Source: Cryptomeria japonica (taxonomy: Eukaryota; Streptophyta; Pinopsida; Cupressales; Cupressaceae). Taken from it: DNA of 64,000 bases. The stretch spans positions 211,148,997 to 211,212,996 of the forward strand of contig NC_081406.1 in assembly GCF_030272615.1 (NCBI RefSeq), read 5' to 3'. The notes beneath the pieces were generated by a model. That model did no database searches and was not told the DNA's origin. It saw only the letters and a program-made list of their open reading frames with translations. Made by a program: the position numbers and the translations under genes. The first letter of the stretch is position 1; each line of letters starts with the position of its first letter. Below are positions 1-12,083 of the stretch, piece by piece.

Positions 1-1629
1 GGTGTTATAAGTCTAGTCTACCAAGGAAAATAACACTTAGATAAGGAGTTAGGATTATGTCAATCTATATAGTCTTAGTTTTGCTATACAAAAAGATGTC
101 AAAGAAATGTAAGAATTAAAAAAATAATTTATGTATTAATTTTATCTTGTAACTTCTTTTCTTAATCTAGTGTTGTGTTGTGAACATTTTTATTGTTAGT
201 TAATTTTGTTGTAATGTTAAATATATATTTTTAAAATAATTTCATATAAATTTTATGACACTTATTTTAAGTAGTGAATAAAAGAAGAGGTGTTTCTAGA
301 GATGGCGGATTCTCAAACATTTTCAGACAAAGTTAATTAATAATTAGAAAAATGCATTCAACTAAGACTAGTGAAATGATAGAGCCTTGTACAAACGTAG
401 TTACAACCACAAATATGTTAGTAGTTTGAAGATTTTCTTTCGCCAACATAAATTTAAGTTGCACAATTGGGTTTAGACTACAAAAAATGGTTAGATATGT
501 TGGTAGCCCCAAAAACTTTAAATAAATTTATTTAGGACCAATATAAATCAAAAAGTTAGGAAATTATGGATGAACTAAAAGACGATGCAAAATCATAAAA
601 GATATAGGTGTTGAAATACAATGTAATGCCCACTTCTTACCCAAGTGAACACCACTAAAAAGTAGCAACAATTTTTTTTTAAAAACAGACAACAACATAT
701 TACAACATTACTAAAAAGGAATATGATCATACACACTGTAACATAATGAATTCTAATTTAAATAGCACACAACTAATAAACTTATCATCGCATACCTAAG
801 ATTTCTCTTTCTGGTACAATACACGACTTGACCTACCACACGTTCTTGCACATAAACCTACACCACTAGATGTGCACATTAGATCCATCAAATGTTAGAT
901 ATATGTTCAATGGGCTAAATCAAACAATAAAATTAATTGGATCAATCATCTACCATTGAACACACAAGGTAACCATATAAACTAGGAAGAGTGATAAGAC
1001 CAGACAACTCAGAAGAGCCAGACCTAAGGGCCAGACCTATAGCCTTGGGGTCTCATCGCAGATGGCCTTGCCTACATGAATGCGTAGAGACTTCATAGTT
1101 TGACTTAAAAAGACATAGCAAAAACAGGTACGCAACCCTTTCTAGGGCCTCCTACCCTAGACAGTCCTCTTGTCGGTTGCCACCCACTTAGGTGAAACAA
1201 AGACAAAGTCCTCAATAACCTAAAAAAAGGTTGTTGTACAACATTTTCCCTACGAAACTACACCAAGGGTCCCAAAACACCGACTCCAACACTAATGTAA
1301 ACCAATATGATGCCTTGGAGCATTAAGAATGTTTAAAGAGCTAGATATAATCTACATCTGACATTATGAACTAGATAAAAACCAAGGAAATGCATCACTA
1401 AAACACTCACACCTAATTCTACATAAATAAATCTCAATTACAATATAATATCTTCATACAAGAATATATTTGGGATAGCTATTGCTTTTAAAGGATAGCC
1501 TCTATCATAAAGAATTAGCACTCTTCCTCTAGTTTCCTATCCACTCTTAGCCTCTTAACATCAAGAATTACCTAATGCTACACTAAAGGTAACATGACTA
1601 TAATTAGAAGGTTTACATACCCTACTAAC
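1..1629. other. AT-rich spacer, nothing recognised
   Basis: No open reading frame of note, no LTR end and no RNA gene is visible. The segment is AT-rich with dense stops on both strands. It is the left flank of the copia insertion, continuous with the sequence after 14654 before insertion, since the 5-bp target duplication joins them. Confidence 0.6.
1625..1629. repeat. Copia target-site duplication, left copy
   Basis: CTAAC here is repeated exactly at 14650-14654, immediately outside the other LTR. Five bases is the usual copia duplication size. Confidence 0.85.
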
Positions 1630-4151
1630 TGAAGAACACAAATGGACACTGAGGGGGGGGGGGGCGTGAATCAGTGTATTTTGAAACTTTAAGTTCAGTG
1701 GGCAAATTTTAAGAGTGTAATGCAAACATAAACACACACAAACCTTTAACTATGTGTGTAAGGACTAAAATTGCAAATTGAGAACATACACACACAAGAG
1801 CACATCACATAACACCAAATATACATGGAAAACCCAATGTGGGAAAAACCTCGGTGAGAATTGTTGTTGGAGTCTACTGCTTCAATCCAGCCTCATAGTG
1901 AATAACAATTTACAATGTTTAGGGCACCAACCCAAGGAGCACCTTCCCCTGCTCTGAGCACCCACTCAAAGATTTACAATGATTGTTCAGGTTTATAATG
2001 CAATGGCAAAGCCTTGTTACAAATGATTTTTGTAACACTTACAAAATTCTCATATCTTGAGAATGAATTTTCTCTACCTGCTAAAGTTTTTCCTCTGTTT
2101 CTCCTCCCTCTGTCTAGTTATCTTCTTCTCTCTGCTACAACATTACTCTCCAGAAAGCTCTGTTCTTTCTTTGTTTTCTCTTGGCATCTATACACTCTAT
2201 CTCTCTCTCAATAGAAACACACCTCTCTTCAACACTCTTACATCAGAAAAAATCAACTCGCAGAGATATCTTTATTTCCACCTCTATCTCTATCTCTACA
2301 ACCACACTTACCAATGTTGAATCGTATTTACAGCTACTGCTGGATTAGATCAACTTTGTATGCATCAAATTTTTCTTCTACTACAAAATTGAATATTTTA
2401 TTCAATTCGGTTGTCTTGGAGGTCTTCAACTCAAGAGAGTTTATCCTCTGTCTTGAATAAGATCTCAGATCAACTGCCTGAATTAAATGCATCCTATCTA
2501 TCTTCAGATCTTTCTCTGTACTTCAATTACTAAGTTTATTAATCTTCCTTTGCCCAAAACAATCTGCAATCCTTCCTTGAGCCACACAACTTGCCTGCAA
2601 CTTGGTCGCCATTAATGAGTCTTTCATCCTCTCTAAAAAGTTCGACAGCTACCACACTGAAATCCACCATCACTAACTTCTGCGTATCAGATATCTTCTT
2701 CGACTAGCCAAGGAGCCATATGTCTCCATTTCCTTTGTCCATATCATTTGGTCGAGGTCGGTTGGTCACCATGTAGATCATTTTTCCTATCGGCATGCAA
2801 AAGTCTTCTTATTCAGTGTCCAAGTCACTTGATCAATCTCGGTCAATCGTCAACATGGACCTGTGATTCTATCGACTTGGAGACATGGTCACAAGGTTAG
2901 TCACAATCTTGAATTCAGTCAGCAAAATACCCTTTCATCTTTCTGACAAGTGTCCTCTAATTTGCTCCATACATGCCACGTTGTCAGGTCAAACTTGGTC
3001 AACGCCCATGTGGACTATTGAGCTGCTCAGATCCATTGAACTTCAAGCTTGTTCTACCCACGCGAGATAAGATTATGTTATTCTCAAGAAGCCTTCCTCT
3101 TTCTTTGTTAGCCTGCACCACATTAGCATGGTCTCTTAAACCACACGGGATAAGCCTTTGTCTTTTGCCTTATTGCTTTCTTATCCCGCAAACTTCTCCT
3201 TATCGCTGCGGGAACATGCAGGATAAGCTTTGTCTTCCCTCGAAAAACATCTTCTTCTTCTATGTTATCCCACACAACATTTTGTGTGCCCCTTGACCTA
3301 TGTGGGATAAGGTTTTCCTCTTTTATCTTCATTTTTCCTTGTCTTGCAGGACCACCACATAACCATTTACCCTGTGCGAGATAAGGTTTTCTTCATGGCA
3401 TACTTTCACTTGTTAGCCCATGCAACATTTTGTGTGCATCTTAGCCTATGTGGGATAAGGGAATCTACAATATTCCCTTTAGTTTCTTGTCCCACGCGAC
3501 ATTTGTTAGTCACTTTTGACACCGCAGGATAAGAGGGAACATCTCTCTGCTTTGACCTCTTTTGACTATCTTATCTCAGACAACCATCTTTGATCACTTT
3601 TGAGAATGTGGGATAAGAGGTACCACCTTGTTCATCAAACATTTAAGTTATCCCGCATGACGAGCACACTAACTTTTCCACAATGCGGGATAGAGAGTAG
3701 TGGCACATTTGTGTTATCCCACAAGGCATTCAATGCTCAACCAACATGTTGCGAGATAAGAAAAAACATCATGTGCACCTCACAAGTACTATCTCGTGAG
3801 GTCAACACTCTCTCAGGAATTTCATGGGATAAGAGGATAGCCTAATTGATTCATCAATGCAGTTATCCCATAGGGTCTCTTCTCTGCATATGAACACAAC
3901 ATTGAACCCATAGATACACGTGAGCCAAATAACTATTGCCACATGAAAATAAACTCAATGTGTTGCTGACATGATCAACATGTGAAGATGATGAACTTGG
4001 TCAAAAACTCCTACAACATAGTATAACGTGTTATGCATGACTGCTGCCTTCATCACTACAACCTCCCTTGACATCCTTATGCGTAATTGTTGCCTGCATC
4101 ACTGCAACCTCCCTTGACATCCTTTTGACATCAATGACAATAATGCTAACA
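1630..4151 (-). repeat. Copia 3' LTR
   Basis: About 2.52 kb. The plus strand starts TGAAGAACACAAATGG and ends with AACA, so on the element strand it starts TGTTAGCATT. It is collinear with 12084-14649. It contains a run of 12 G near 1653 and, from about 3060 to 3880, many degenerate GGATAAG/CTTATCC motifs. An open frame of 107 codons at 2973-3296 lies inside the LTR and is not taken as a gene. Confidence 0.92.
3060..3880. repeat. GGATAAG motif field in the 3' LTR
   Basis: Roughly twenty copies, in both orientations, of a degenerate motif close to GCGGGATAAG (reverse CTTATCCCGC), spaced irregularly by 20-70 bp. The same field occurs in the 5' LTR and in the foreign insertion at 7856-10082. 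The core resembles the plant I-box/GATA or TATCC MYB-type site. That functional reading is inference. Confidence 0.7.
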
Positions 4152-4166
4152 ATCTATCCCTTTGGC
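4152..4166 (-). other. Probable polypurine tract
   Basis: On the element strand GCCAAAGGGATAGAT directly precedes the 3' LTR. It is purine-rich but impure. A cleaner tract (TCAAAGGGGGAGAAA) lies further upstream near 4218-4232 and may be the ancestral or an alternative tract. Confidence 0.5.
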
Positions 4167-4552
4167 ATTGATATCAACACACTTACATAATCATTCACAG
4201 ACCATTTATCCGACCATTTCTCCCCCTTTGACAACAATGGCAAAGGGCGAAACAACCAACTGTCAACTATGCATGAATGGAAACTTCCAATTTCGACCAT
4301 GACACATCTGCAATACATTAGAAATTTCTTTTATAACTTCTTGACCTCTGCTACCTGTGGCTAGATGAATCATTGTTACAATATAATGAGCAGTGTCATT
4401 ACTGCTTGCAAAAATTCAAAACTCCCCGTGAGACTGTACATGAGGTTCAAGGTGGAAAGTGTAGAAACAACATGCTCCCCTTGAACCGTGGATCTCAAAT
4501 CAATTCTTTAAGTTCAAAAGGAGGGTGAGACAACACCCAATTTTTGTCTCAA

Positions 4553-5287
4553 TTATTCAAAATTGTTCTTGGGAAGTGGCTTAGTAAAGATATCAACTAT
4601 TTGCTCGCTAGTACAAACATATTCAACTTTCACTTCTTTATCTTCAACCTTTTCCCTAAGAAAATGATATTTGATTACAATGTGCTTTATCCTAGAATGC
4701 ATGATAGGGTTCTTTGATATATTGATTACACTTGAGTTGTCACACATGATGGGAATAGGATTCAAAAATTCCACTTGAATGTCCTTGAGAGTTTGCTTCA
4801 TCCACAAAACTTGAGAACAACATGTGGCAGTGACAATATACTCAGCTTCAGCAGTTGATAATGAAATGGACTCTTGCTTCTTGCTATGCCATGACACCAA
4901 TTTATCTCCAAGGAAGAAATCTTCACCACTGGTTCTCTTCCTATCATCTACACATCCTACCCAATCTGCATTAGTATAGGCTTGCAAACTAAAATCTCCT
5001 TTCTTTGGATACCATAAGCCATAAGTAAGTGTGCCTTGTAGATACTTGAATATTCTTCTTACTGCATTAACATGAAATTGCTTAGGGGCTGCTTGAAATC
5101 TTGCAACCATGAATACAATTTGAACTATATTAGGCCTTGAGGTTGTAAGATACAATAGGCTTCCAATCATGGAACTATACAAGGATTGATCCACACTAGG
5201 TGACTCATCATCATTGCTTAACTTGCATCCTATCACCATGGGATTACTAACCGGTTTGATGTCCTCCCTTTGAAACTTCTTTAACAT
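4553..5287 (-). pseudogene. Copia RNase H
   Basis: An open 244-codon stretch holds the copia RNase H signature: YTNADWVGCVDDRKRTSG, SWHSKKQESISLSTAEAEY and MCDNSSVINISKNPIMHSR, followed by TKHI-like and EQIVDIFTKPLP motifs at the usual C-terminus. This is the longest intact piece of this element. The enzyme degrades the RNA strand of the RNA:DNA hybrid. Confidence 0.9.
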
Positions 5288-6060
5288 GTCCTTGGCATAC
5301 TTGGTTTGAGAGATGAATATCCCCTTATTCTATTGTGATATTTGCAAACCAAGAAATAAGATAACTCTCCAAGCATGGACATTTCAAACTCTGACTGTAT
5401 TTGATTAGCAAATTCTTTGCATAAAACATCTTTGTTACTTCCAAAGATGATGCCATCTACATATACTACAACTATGATCATGTGGTCTCCATCTACCTTG
5501 ATATATAATTTTTTGTCAACATTTCCTTTTCTGAAACCTTGCTGATGGAGATACTTATCCAGCCTAGAATACCATGCTCTAGGTGTCTAATTTAGGCCTT
5601 ATAATTCTTTCTTCAATCTGCAAACAAAGTTCTCATCTTCATGCAGCTGAAAACCTTCAGGCTGCTCTATGTTGACTTCTTCTTCAAGATTTCCATTCAA
5701 GAATGCAGATTTGACATCCATTTGATATATTTTATATGCTTTATAGGCTGAGAATGCCAAGAACATTCTAATTGCTTCAAGTCTTGCACCTGGTGCAAAT
5801 GTTTCTTCAAAATGTATGCCCTCTACCTGAGCATATCCCTTACATACTAACCTTGACTTGTTCCTTATTACCTTTCCTTCTTCATTCATCTTATTCCCAT
5901 AAACCCATTTTGTCAGAATGAAATTTTTATTAGTTGGTCTAGGAACCAATTCCCATGTTTTGTTCTTTTCAATTTGCTGCAACTCCTCTTCCATTACCTT
6001 TATCCATTTTTGACTCTTGTTGGCCTCATCATATGTCTTGGGTTCCATCTCAGTCATGAG
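5281..6060 (-). pseudogene. Copia reverse transcriptase
   Basis: Copia RT motifs appear in order: [54 protein letters not shown], then [18 protein letters not shown]. The active-site box reads YVDGIIFGSNK, where the family has YVDD, so the second Asp is lost. The frame is broken between 5599 and 5481. Confidence 0.88.
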
Positions 6061-6249
6061 GCAAAAATTTACTTGCTCAATTTTCTTTTCTTTCCTTCTA
6101 GTTTGCACACCATCATTCTTGTTGCTAATAATTTGATCCTCTGGGTGATTTTTTTGGACATATCTATTAGGGGTTTTTCTTGATACTTTTTCTTCTTGTT
6201 CACTCTCAGATTGATTTTCATCTTCACTGTGTGATTCTTCAATCTGATT

Positions 6250-7053
6250 TATTGTAGTCTTTTTACCTTTATGTAAATCCTCATCAATTCTCACATGTAC
6301 ACTTTCAACTACTCTTTTTAGTCTTTTGTTGAAACACTTGTAGGCCTTTCTATTAGTAGAGTACCCTAAAAAGATACCTTCATCACTTCTTGATTCAAAG
6401 CTACCTAGTCCATTTTCATCTCTTTTGATGAAGTACTTTCTACCAAACACCTTGAAATACTTGGTTGATGGTTTCCTATCATACCATAACTCATAAGGTG
6501 TCATTTTTTTGTTCACTCTCAGTTGAACTCTATTTAATGTGTATACAATAGTATGAATTTCTTCTTTTCAATAAACATTAGGCATATTTGCTTCATTTAA
6601 CATTGTTCTTTCCATTTCCTTGACTATCATGTTCGTCCTTTTCACGACACCATTTTGTTGTGGTGTCCTAGGTGCTGAATATTGTCTTCTGATTCCATGT
6701 CTCACACAGTAATCTTCAAATGCATTTGATGTGAACTCACCTCCATAGTTTGACCTTAGGCACTTCAACTTGTATCCACTTTCCTTCTCACCCATCTTCC
6801 TAAAGATTTTGAATCTTTCATAGGCTTGAGACTTGTCTTGCAAGAAGGTGACCCATGTCGTTCTTGAGAAGTCATCAATCAACAACATAAAAGTATTTCT
6901 CACCATTTAGTGCTCTTGTCCTTGTAGGCCCACACAAATTAGTATGCAAAATCTCTAAAGGCCTTGTAGTTGAGTACTCCTTTATCTTGAAACTCTCTTA
7001 GTTTGTTTTCCTCTTTGACACTCATTACAAAAAGTGCTTGCTGGTTTGATAAT
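6250..7053 (-). pseudogene. Copia integrase, catalytic residues altered
   Basis: The rve-type core is recognisable: LLIDDFSRTTWVTFL holds the first Asp, LRSNYGGEFTS stands where the second Asp (usually LRSDNGGEF) should be, and PQQNGVVKRTN stands where NGVVER(K)N carries the catalytic Glu. The second and third catalytic residues are Asn and Lys, so the enzyme would be dead. The C-terminal [12 protein letters not shown] and [10 protein letters not shown] motifs follow in the next open stretch (6516 downward). At least one frameshift lies near 6520-6570. Confidence 0.85.
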
Positions 7054-7725
7054 CTAAGGTATGTGCCTAACATACCCTCTTTTTCTTACTTTAATAAGAT
7101 TATCAGAATTAATGTGACCAAGCCTTCTATGCCATAGCCAACTCTCATCAACTTGTCCCATCATACATTGAGACTCAAAGCATTCCTTAAGATTATAAAC
7201 ATTGCCACGTGTCCTTTTTCCTTCAACAACAAGTTGTCCATTTCTTTCTTTTCTGATTTGACATCCTTTTGGATCAAATGTAAACTTATATCCTTTGTCA
7301 CACATTTGACTCACACTGAGAAGATTGTGTTTCAAACCTTCCATGTAATATACATCATGAGCTTTCAATTTGCCATCTATGTTTAGAGTACCTTTGCCCT
7401 TGATTTTGATTGATGAATTATCTCCAAACCTCACAGAACCACCATTCCAATCTTCTAATTTGATGAATTTCTTCTTATCACCAGTCATGTGGTTGGAACA
7501 CCCGTTGTCAACTACCCACAAGTTTTTCCTGTCAGCATGTAGGGATGTTTGAACAATCAAACCTGACTCAACCTTATCTTTATCCTTTTCTGCCCAAACT
7601 TGTTTGGATTTCTCCATAATTTTTGTTGTCCCATTCTGTTTTGGTTTTGCATTAGGTTTAGATGTTGATATTGTCTTCTTTTGCTTAGTTGTCCCAAGCT
7701 TACAGTGTTTTACAATGTGGCCCAA
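7054..7725 (-). pseudogene. Copia protease and GAG-pre-integrase region
   Basis: An open 223-codon stretch begins in the last zinc knuckle. The aspartic protease motif is WVVDNGCSNHMTG, where the family normally has D-S/T-G; here the middle residue is Asn. It continues with GLKHNLLSVSQ and the pre-integrase motif WLWHRRLGHIN. Protease would cut the polyprotein. The Asn substitution and downstream breaks suggest loss of function. Confidence 0.85.
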
Positions 7726-10700
7726 GTTTTGACAATCATAGCATTTTACATTTACATTGAATGATGAATTTGAAAATCTATTGTAGGACTGAGATACATT
7801 TCTCCTACATTCATAACTTCTATGACCATACCTATTGGTAATTTCTGTGCCACCCTTGGCAGGTATTGACCATGTGGGATAAGGTCATGCGGGATAAGGG
7901 CAATAGGCAGCAAAGGGGTCTCTTTTTTCCCTTGCATCCTTTTCGGGGTCCAATTCTATTTCTGAGCTGACTGGGTCGGTCGGTCAACTCACTTAAGTTT
8001 TACCGGCAGGAGGGCTCTTGGTCGTTAGTGGGCTGGTTTCCCCCTTTTCCTCTTACCGACCAATGGCGATCTCTCCCTGCTCCCTCGCTAAGGAAAATAA
8101 CAGTAGAAAAAGGGTCACGTGAGATAAGCTTGTTGGGGACAAAGTATATGATTTCCCCTTATCCTGCAGGGTTTCAAAGGCCGCAAGAAAGGGTCGCGGG
8201 ATAAGATCCAACAAAGAAGAGGGTTAGCCTCTCTTATCTCGCAAGGTAAAACAAAGGCACTAAAGGCCCCACGGGATAAGAAAATAAGGGTAAATCAAAG
8301 AGACCCTTATCCTGCAGAATGGAACAAAGACAAGGGAGATGTTGTGGGATAAGTAAACAAGGAAGAGGGTCAACATCTCTTATCATGTGAGGTGAGGCCG
8401 AGTGAAGAAAGATGCTATGGGATAAGCAAGTGAAGCCAAGGGGCTTTTTCCTTATCTCGCGAGGTTTAAAAGACATCCCACACATTCCCACATGATAAGG
8501 AAATAATGAAGGACTTCCTTATCCCGAGCATTCTCGCGGGATAAGGAAATAAAGGCAGATGTGTTTCTTCGTTATCCCATGGGATTAAAAGGGACACAAT
8601 GTGATGCTGCAAGATATCAGGCGATTGAAGGATATGAAGAATAATTTTATTCCGCAAGCCCAAAAGGGGATAAGAGAGAGCTCGCGGGATAAGAGATAGT
8701 GAAGAACGATAAAGGAAGACTCAAGGAGGCTTATCCCACGAGGCAAACAGGAGGTTCAACAAGAGCCCATGAGATAAGAAGAAAAAGAAAATCCAAAGGG
8801 GATGGTTGTTCCCCCTTATCCCACACAATATGTAGGGTTGTGTAGTGGTCAAACACAGTGAATGAAGCATGGACTCAGGGTGCCACATCAGCCAATTGCG
8901 GTCATCGGGTCTTCATAAGGCCTAATCCAATGACCATATTTTAATCTCGTATTGGACTTGCTGGATGCCTATGTGGAGAGATCTTGTGTGTCCATCTTTG
9001 CGCGAATCTCTCAGATCAATGGTGGACGTTTGATTTTCAGGTGGCCATTGAGTTTTGAATGATATGTGCAGGGTGGTTGTCGACCCAATGGTTGAGGTTG
9101 TTCTTTGCTCAGTTGGTGCCCTATTTTGGGCCGGATCTCACTCCAACTGCTAGATTTCTCCACCATAACTCTAGACATGATGCCTATAGCCGATTCTAGA
9201 CACAACCCATGCTTCTTCATTGTAGTTCAGAGACTTTTTGGCTTTGTAGGTACACAAAGACGTATTCAAATGCATGGTTTTCTCTGATTTGAGGGGATTT
9301 TTTGTTTCCTTAGAGGCAGAGGACACTCTCAGAGCTATTTCACCATGCCATCAGTTATGTGGATTTGATCTCTCTCTCTCTCTCGTTTGATATTTTTATA
9401 AACTAACCTGGGTGGGGTTAGGGTTTTCTCAAATGAAACCATCTGAGTTATGCCTAATCTATAAAGGCAAAATTGTAACATATTGTTCAGATCTTCTCCT
9501 TCTTTTTCTTGTGCACAACTTTTCATGTTTCTCTGCACTTGTAAAAATTGCCTTGCCTTCTCATTAATGAAATTTACTTGTTTTTCTTGATTTCAATTAT
9601 TATAATGTGTGTATTTCTCTTACCTCATTGTCTGAATACATTCTTGTTTGTTTTCCTTCACTATGTGTTGTATTGGTCCCCTCTATGAATGTTGACTTTG
9701 AACTGAGCCTAGTTCCTCTCCTCATTTCACAAATTTCAACCTTCACTTGCATTTAGGTGGCTAATTAGGGTAGAAATTTGTGAATGTCTTGGGTGGCTTC
9801 ATTTGTGTTTTGTGTAGTTATAGGTAGGAAGATCACAATTTTAGTTTGAGTGCAAACCCCCTTTCCCCTCTTTCAGTATCCCTTTACTCTTTCTCCCTTT
9901 CCCTTGTTAGATCAGTAGATTAGACTTTCATGTGTTGGGTTGGTCCAACACTTTGCATCAAATTGATAGGAAATTAGCCTTTTTCGGAGATTCAACCTCA
10001 CATTCAGCAAGGTCCCACACTTGGGAGGTTGATTCAATGTTTCACAAGGTTGATGATCAAGGTTTCTTGGGTCATCAAGGGTGCAAAATTTTGTGACAAA
10101 AATACCCATTACAATGATAACAAATATCATTCATATCCCTCAGAGCAGCAAATTGTTTTCTACTTTCAAAACTAGGAGGAGACCTATGCATAAGCTTACA
10201 ATAAAAAATTCTAGGACCATAAGTATTACATTTATAGCAGTAGCCATGGAATTGAGGTACATACCAGTCATTATTGAAGTTGTTTCTCATTTGTCTCCTT
10301 GGAGCAGCATAGTTCAGTCTTCTTGAGCTCACCCTTCGTGTATCCTTGACCTTTGTGAAGCCTCCATTATCAACATTGGCTTTTCTTTTAGGATCAACAT
10401 GCTAGTTAATTGACTGATTTTTTGTAGCAGCAACATATGTCTTCTTTCTATTTGTCTTGCTAACAGTGAATGTTTGTTTGACTTCACTTTCACTTGAAGA
10501 GGTGAAGAGTATCTCCTTGTTTGATGAATCTTTAATGTTAGAAAATTGTCCATTTTCAAATCCAACACCCTCGATGTCATTGGAGTGCTTTTGTTTGCTC
10601 GACATTTTATCCAAAGCATCAGTGCTGCCCTCATACTTGATTCTCACCTTGAGTTCATCTTTGCACTTTTCAAGTTCCTTTTTGAGATTCACAATTTCTT

Positions 10701-12009
10701 CCTCCATCTTTTGATATTTTTTCTTTTTGTTTTCTAAATCTGATTTAGTCACTGCATACATTCTTCTAGCTTCATCCAACTCAGTGGTTAAAGCAACAAG
10801 ATTACTATTTGATTCTTCAATATTCTTGTTTAGTAAGTCATGCTTCCCTATGATAGACTTCTTGTATTTCTTGAACTCTTTTATTACTTTGTTGAGTTCT
10901 TAAAGAGCACAAACCAATTCTCCTTCAAGGTCAACCACAACATCTACATCTTCTTCCTCATTGTCATCTATATTTTCAGATTGATCACCACTATTTTTCT
11001 CATTAAGGATCTCTTGAGCAATGAAGACACTAGTTTTTTTTTCATCTTCACTATATTCCTCAACCAACTCACTTTCATCATCAGATACATCACTATTAAT
11101 TGAGTAAAGAACCTTGTTCTTTTGAAAATTTCATTTTCTTGGTTTATAAAACCTTTTACCCTTATCCTTGACACCTTCCACATTATTGTCTTCCTTCTTA
11201 TAGGGACACTTAGCCGCAAAATGTCCTATTTTACCACAATCAAAGCATTTGAAAGGTAGCTTTCCTCTTTACTTGCCTAATCCTTTCTTGAGATTTCTAA
11301 CAAAGTTAGTTTCAGTAGCATCAGAGTCATTTTCATTTTTATTTGTAGCTTGTTCTTTTCACTTCTGTGTGGTATTGAAAGAAACTTCTCTCTTTGAAGG
11401 TTCAACACTTATTGTTCTCATCTCATAGGCAAATAGAGAGGCAAACAATTCATCCATAGAGAAACTCTTTAAGTCTTTAGCTTCCTCAATAGATGAGACT
11501 TTTGTATCATACTTTGAGGTTAATGATCTCAGAACCTTCTTGACAATAACTTCATCTTTGACATCCTCTCCAAGTCCTCTTATAGCACTCACAATCTCAT
11601 TCACTCTTTGCAGATAATCAACTATCTTCTCTTCTTCTTTCATTTTTAGATTTTTAAACTAAGCTCTTAGATTTTTCAGTTTGGCTTCTTTCACTTTGGT
11701 ATCTCCTTCATATACACTCTACAACTTGTCCCAAGTTTCTTTTGTTGATGTGCAATGCATGACTTTGACAAAATCTATATCTGAGAGACCACTTAAGATT
11801 GCATTCTTAGCTTTAGCATTATTCTCATATTCCATTTTAGCATCAGGGTCAGTAGGAGGAACTTGAGGAACAATATATCCATTTTTTACTAACATCTAGA
11901 CATCAAACCCAAGGGAAGACAAATATGTCTCCATTCTTCTACTCCAGAAGGCATAGTTGGTGCCATCAAATATAGGTGCTTTAGAAGACGACAATTCATT
12001 CCTAGCCAT
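7630..12009 (-). pseudogene. gag: Copia gag, degenerate and interrupted
   Basis: Reading starts at the ATG at 12009 (MARNELSSSK..., with IFDGTNYAFWSRRMETYL, the start of a DUF4219/UBN2-type copia gag) and continues through 11643-11359 (UBN2-like helices). A first zinc knuckle, CFDCGKIGHFAAKC, is near 11250-11205. A Lys/Glu-rich coiled coil follows at about 10780-10600, then further knuckle-like motifs near 10265-10080 (CYKCN..., CYHCN...) and an intact CYDCQNLGHIVKHC near 7745-7704. Several in-frame stops occur. The frame is split between the CYHCN knuckle and NRYGHRSYEC by the insertion at 7856-10082. The nucleocapsid-like product would package element RNA in a virus-like particle. Confidence 0.85.
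7856..10082. mobile_element. Foreign insertion inside copia gag, LTR-like
   Basis: Gag coding stops abruptly on each side of this segment, which contains no copia coding sequence. It has a field of GGATAAG/CTTATCC motifs (about 7870-8830), then plus-strand features of an LTR: a TATAAAG word near 9461 and, further on, a pyrimidine-rich end. I could not find convincing terminal TG/CA ends with a target duplication. The edges are therefore placed by loss of gag homology and may be off by tens of bases. It could be a solo LTR of a related family. Confidence 0.6.
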
Positions 12010-12068
12010 TGTGTTCACTAACCAGAATCTACTCAAGTTGGAGAAAGCTTTTACTATAGGGGAAATTA

Positions 12069-12081
12069 GGCTTTGATACCA
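12069..12081 (-). other. Primer binding site (initiator tRNA-Met type)
   Basis: On the element strand the sequence two bases after the 5' LTR reads TGGTATCAAAGCC. It differs by one base from the usual plant copia site TGGTATCAGAGCC, which pairs with the 3' end of initiator tRNA-Met. Confidence 0.85.
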
Positions 12082-12083
12082 AT

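Noticed and set aside
2973-3296. 107-codon ORF in the copia 3' LTR
   Set aside because: Frame is not kept in the other LTR copy, and the composition follows the GGATAAG motif field.
3060-3880. CRISPR-like appearance of repeated GGATAAG words
   Set aside because: Motifs are short, degenerate, in both orientations and irregularly spaced, inside a plant LTR.
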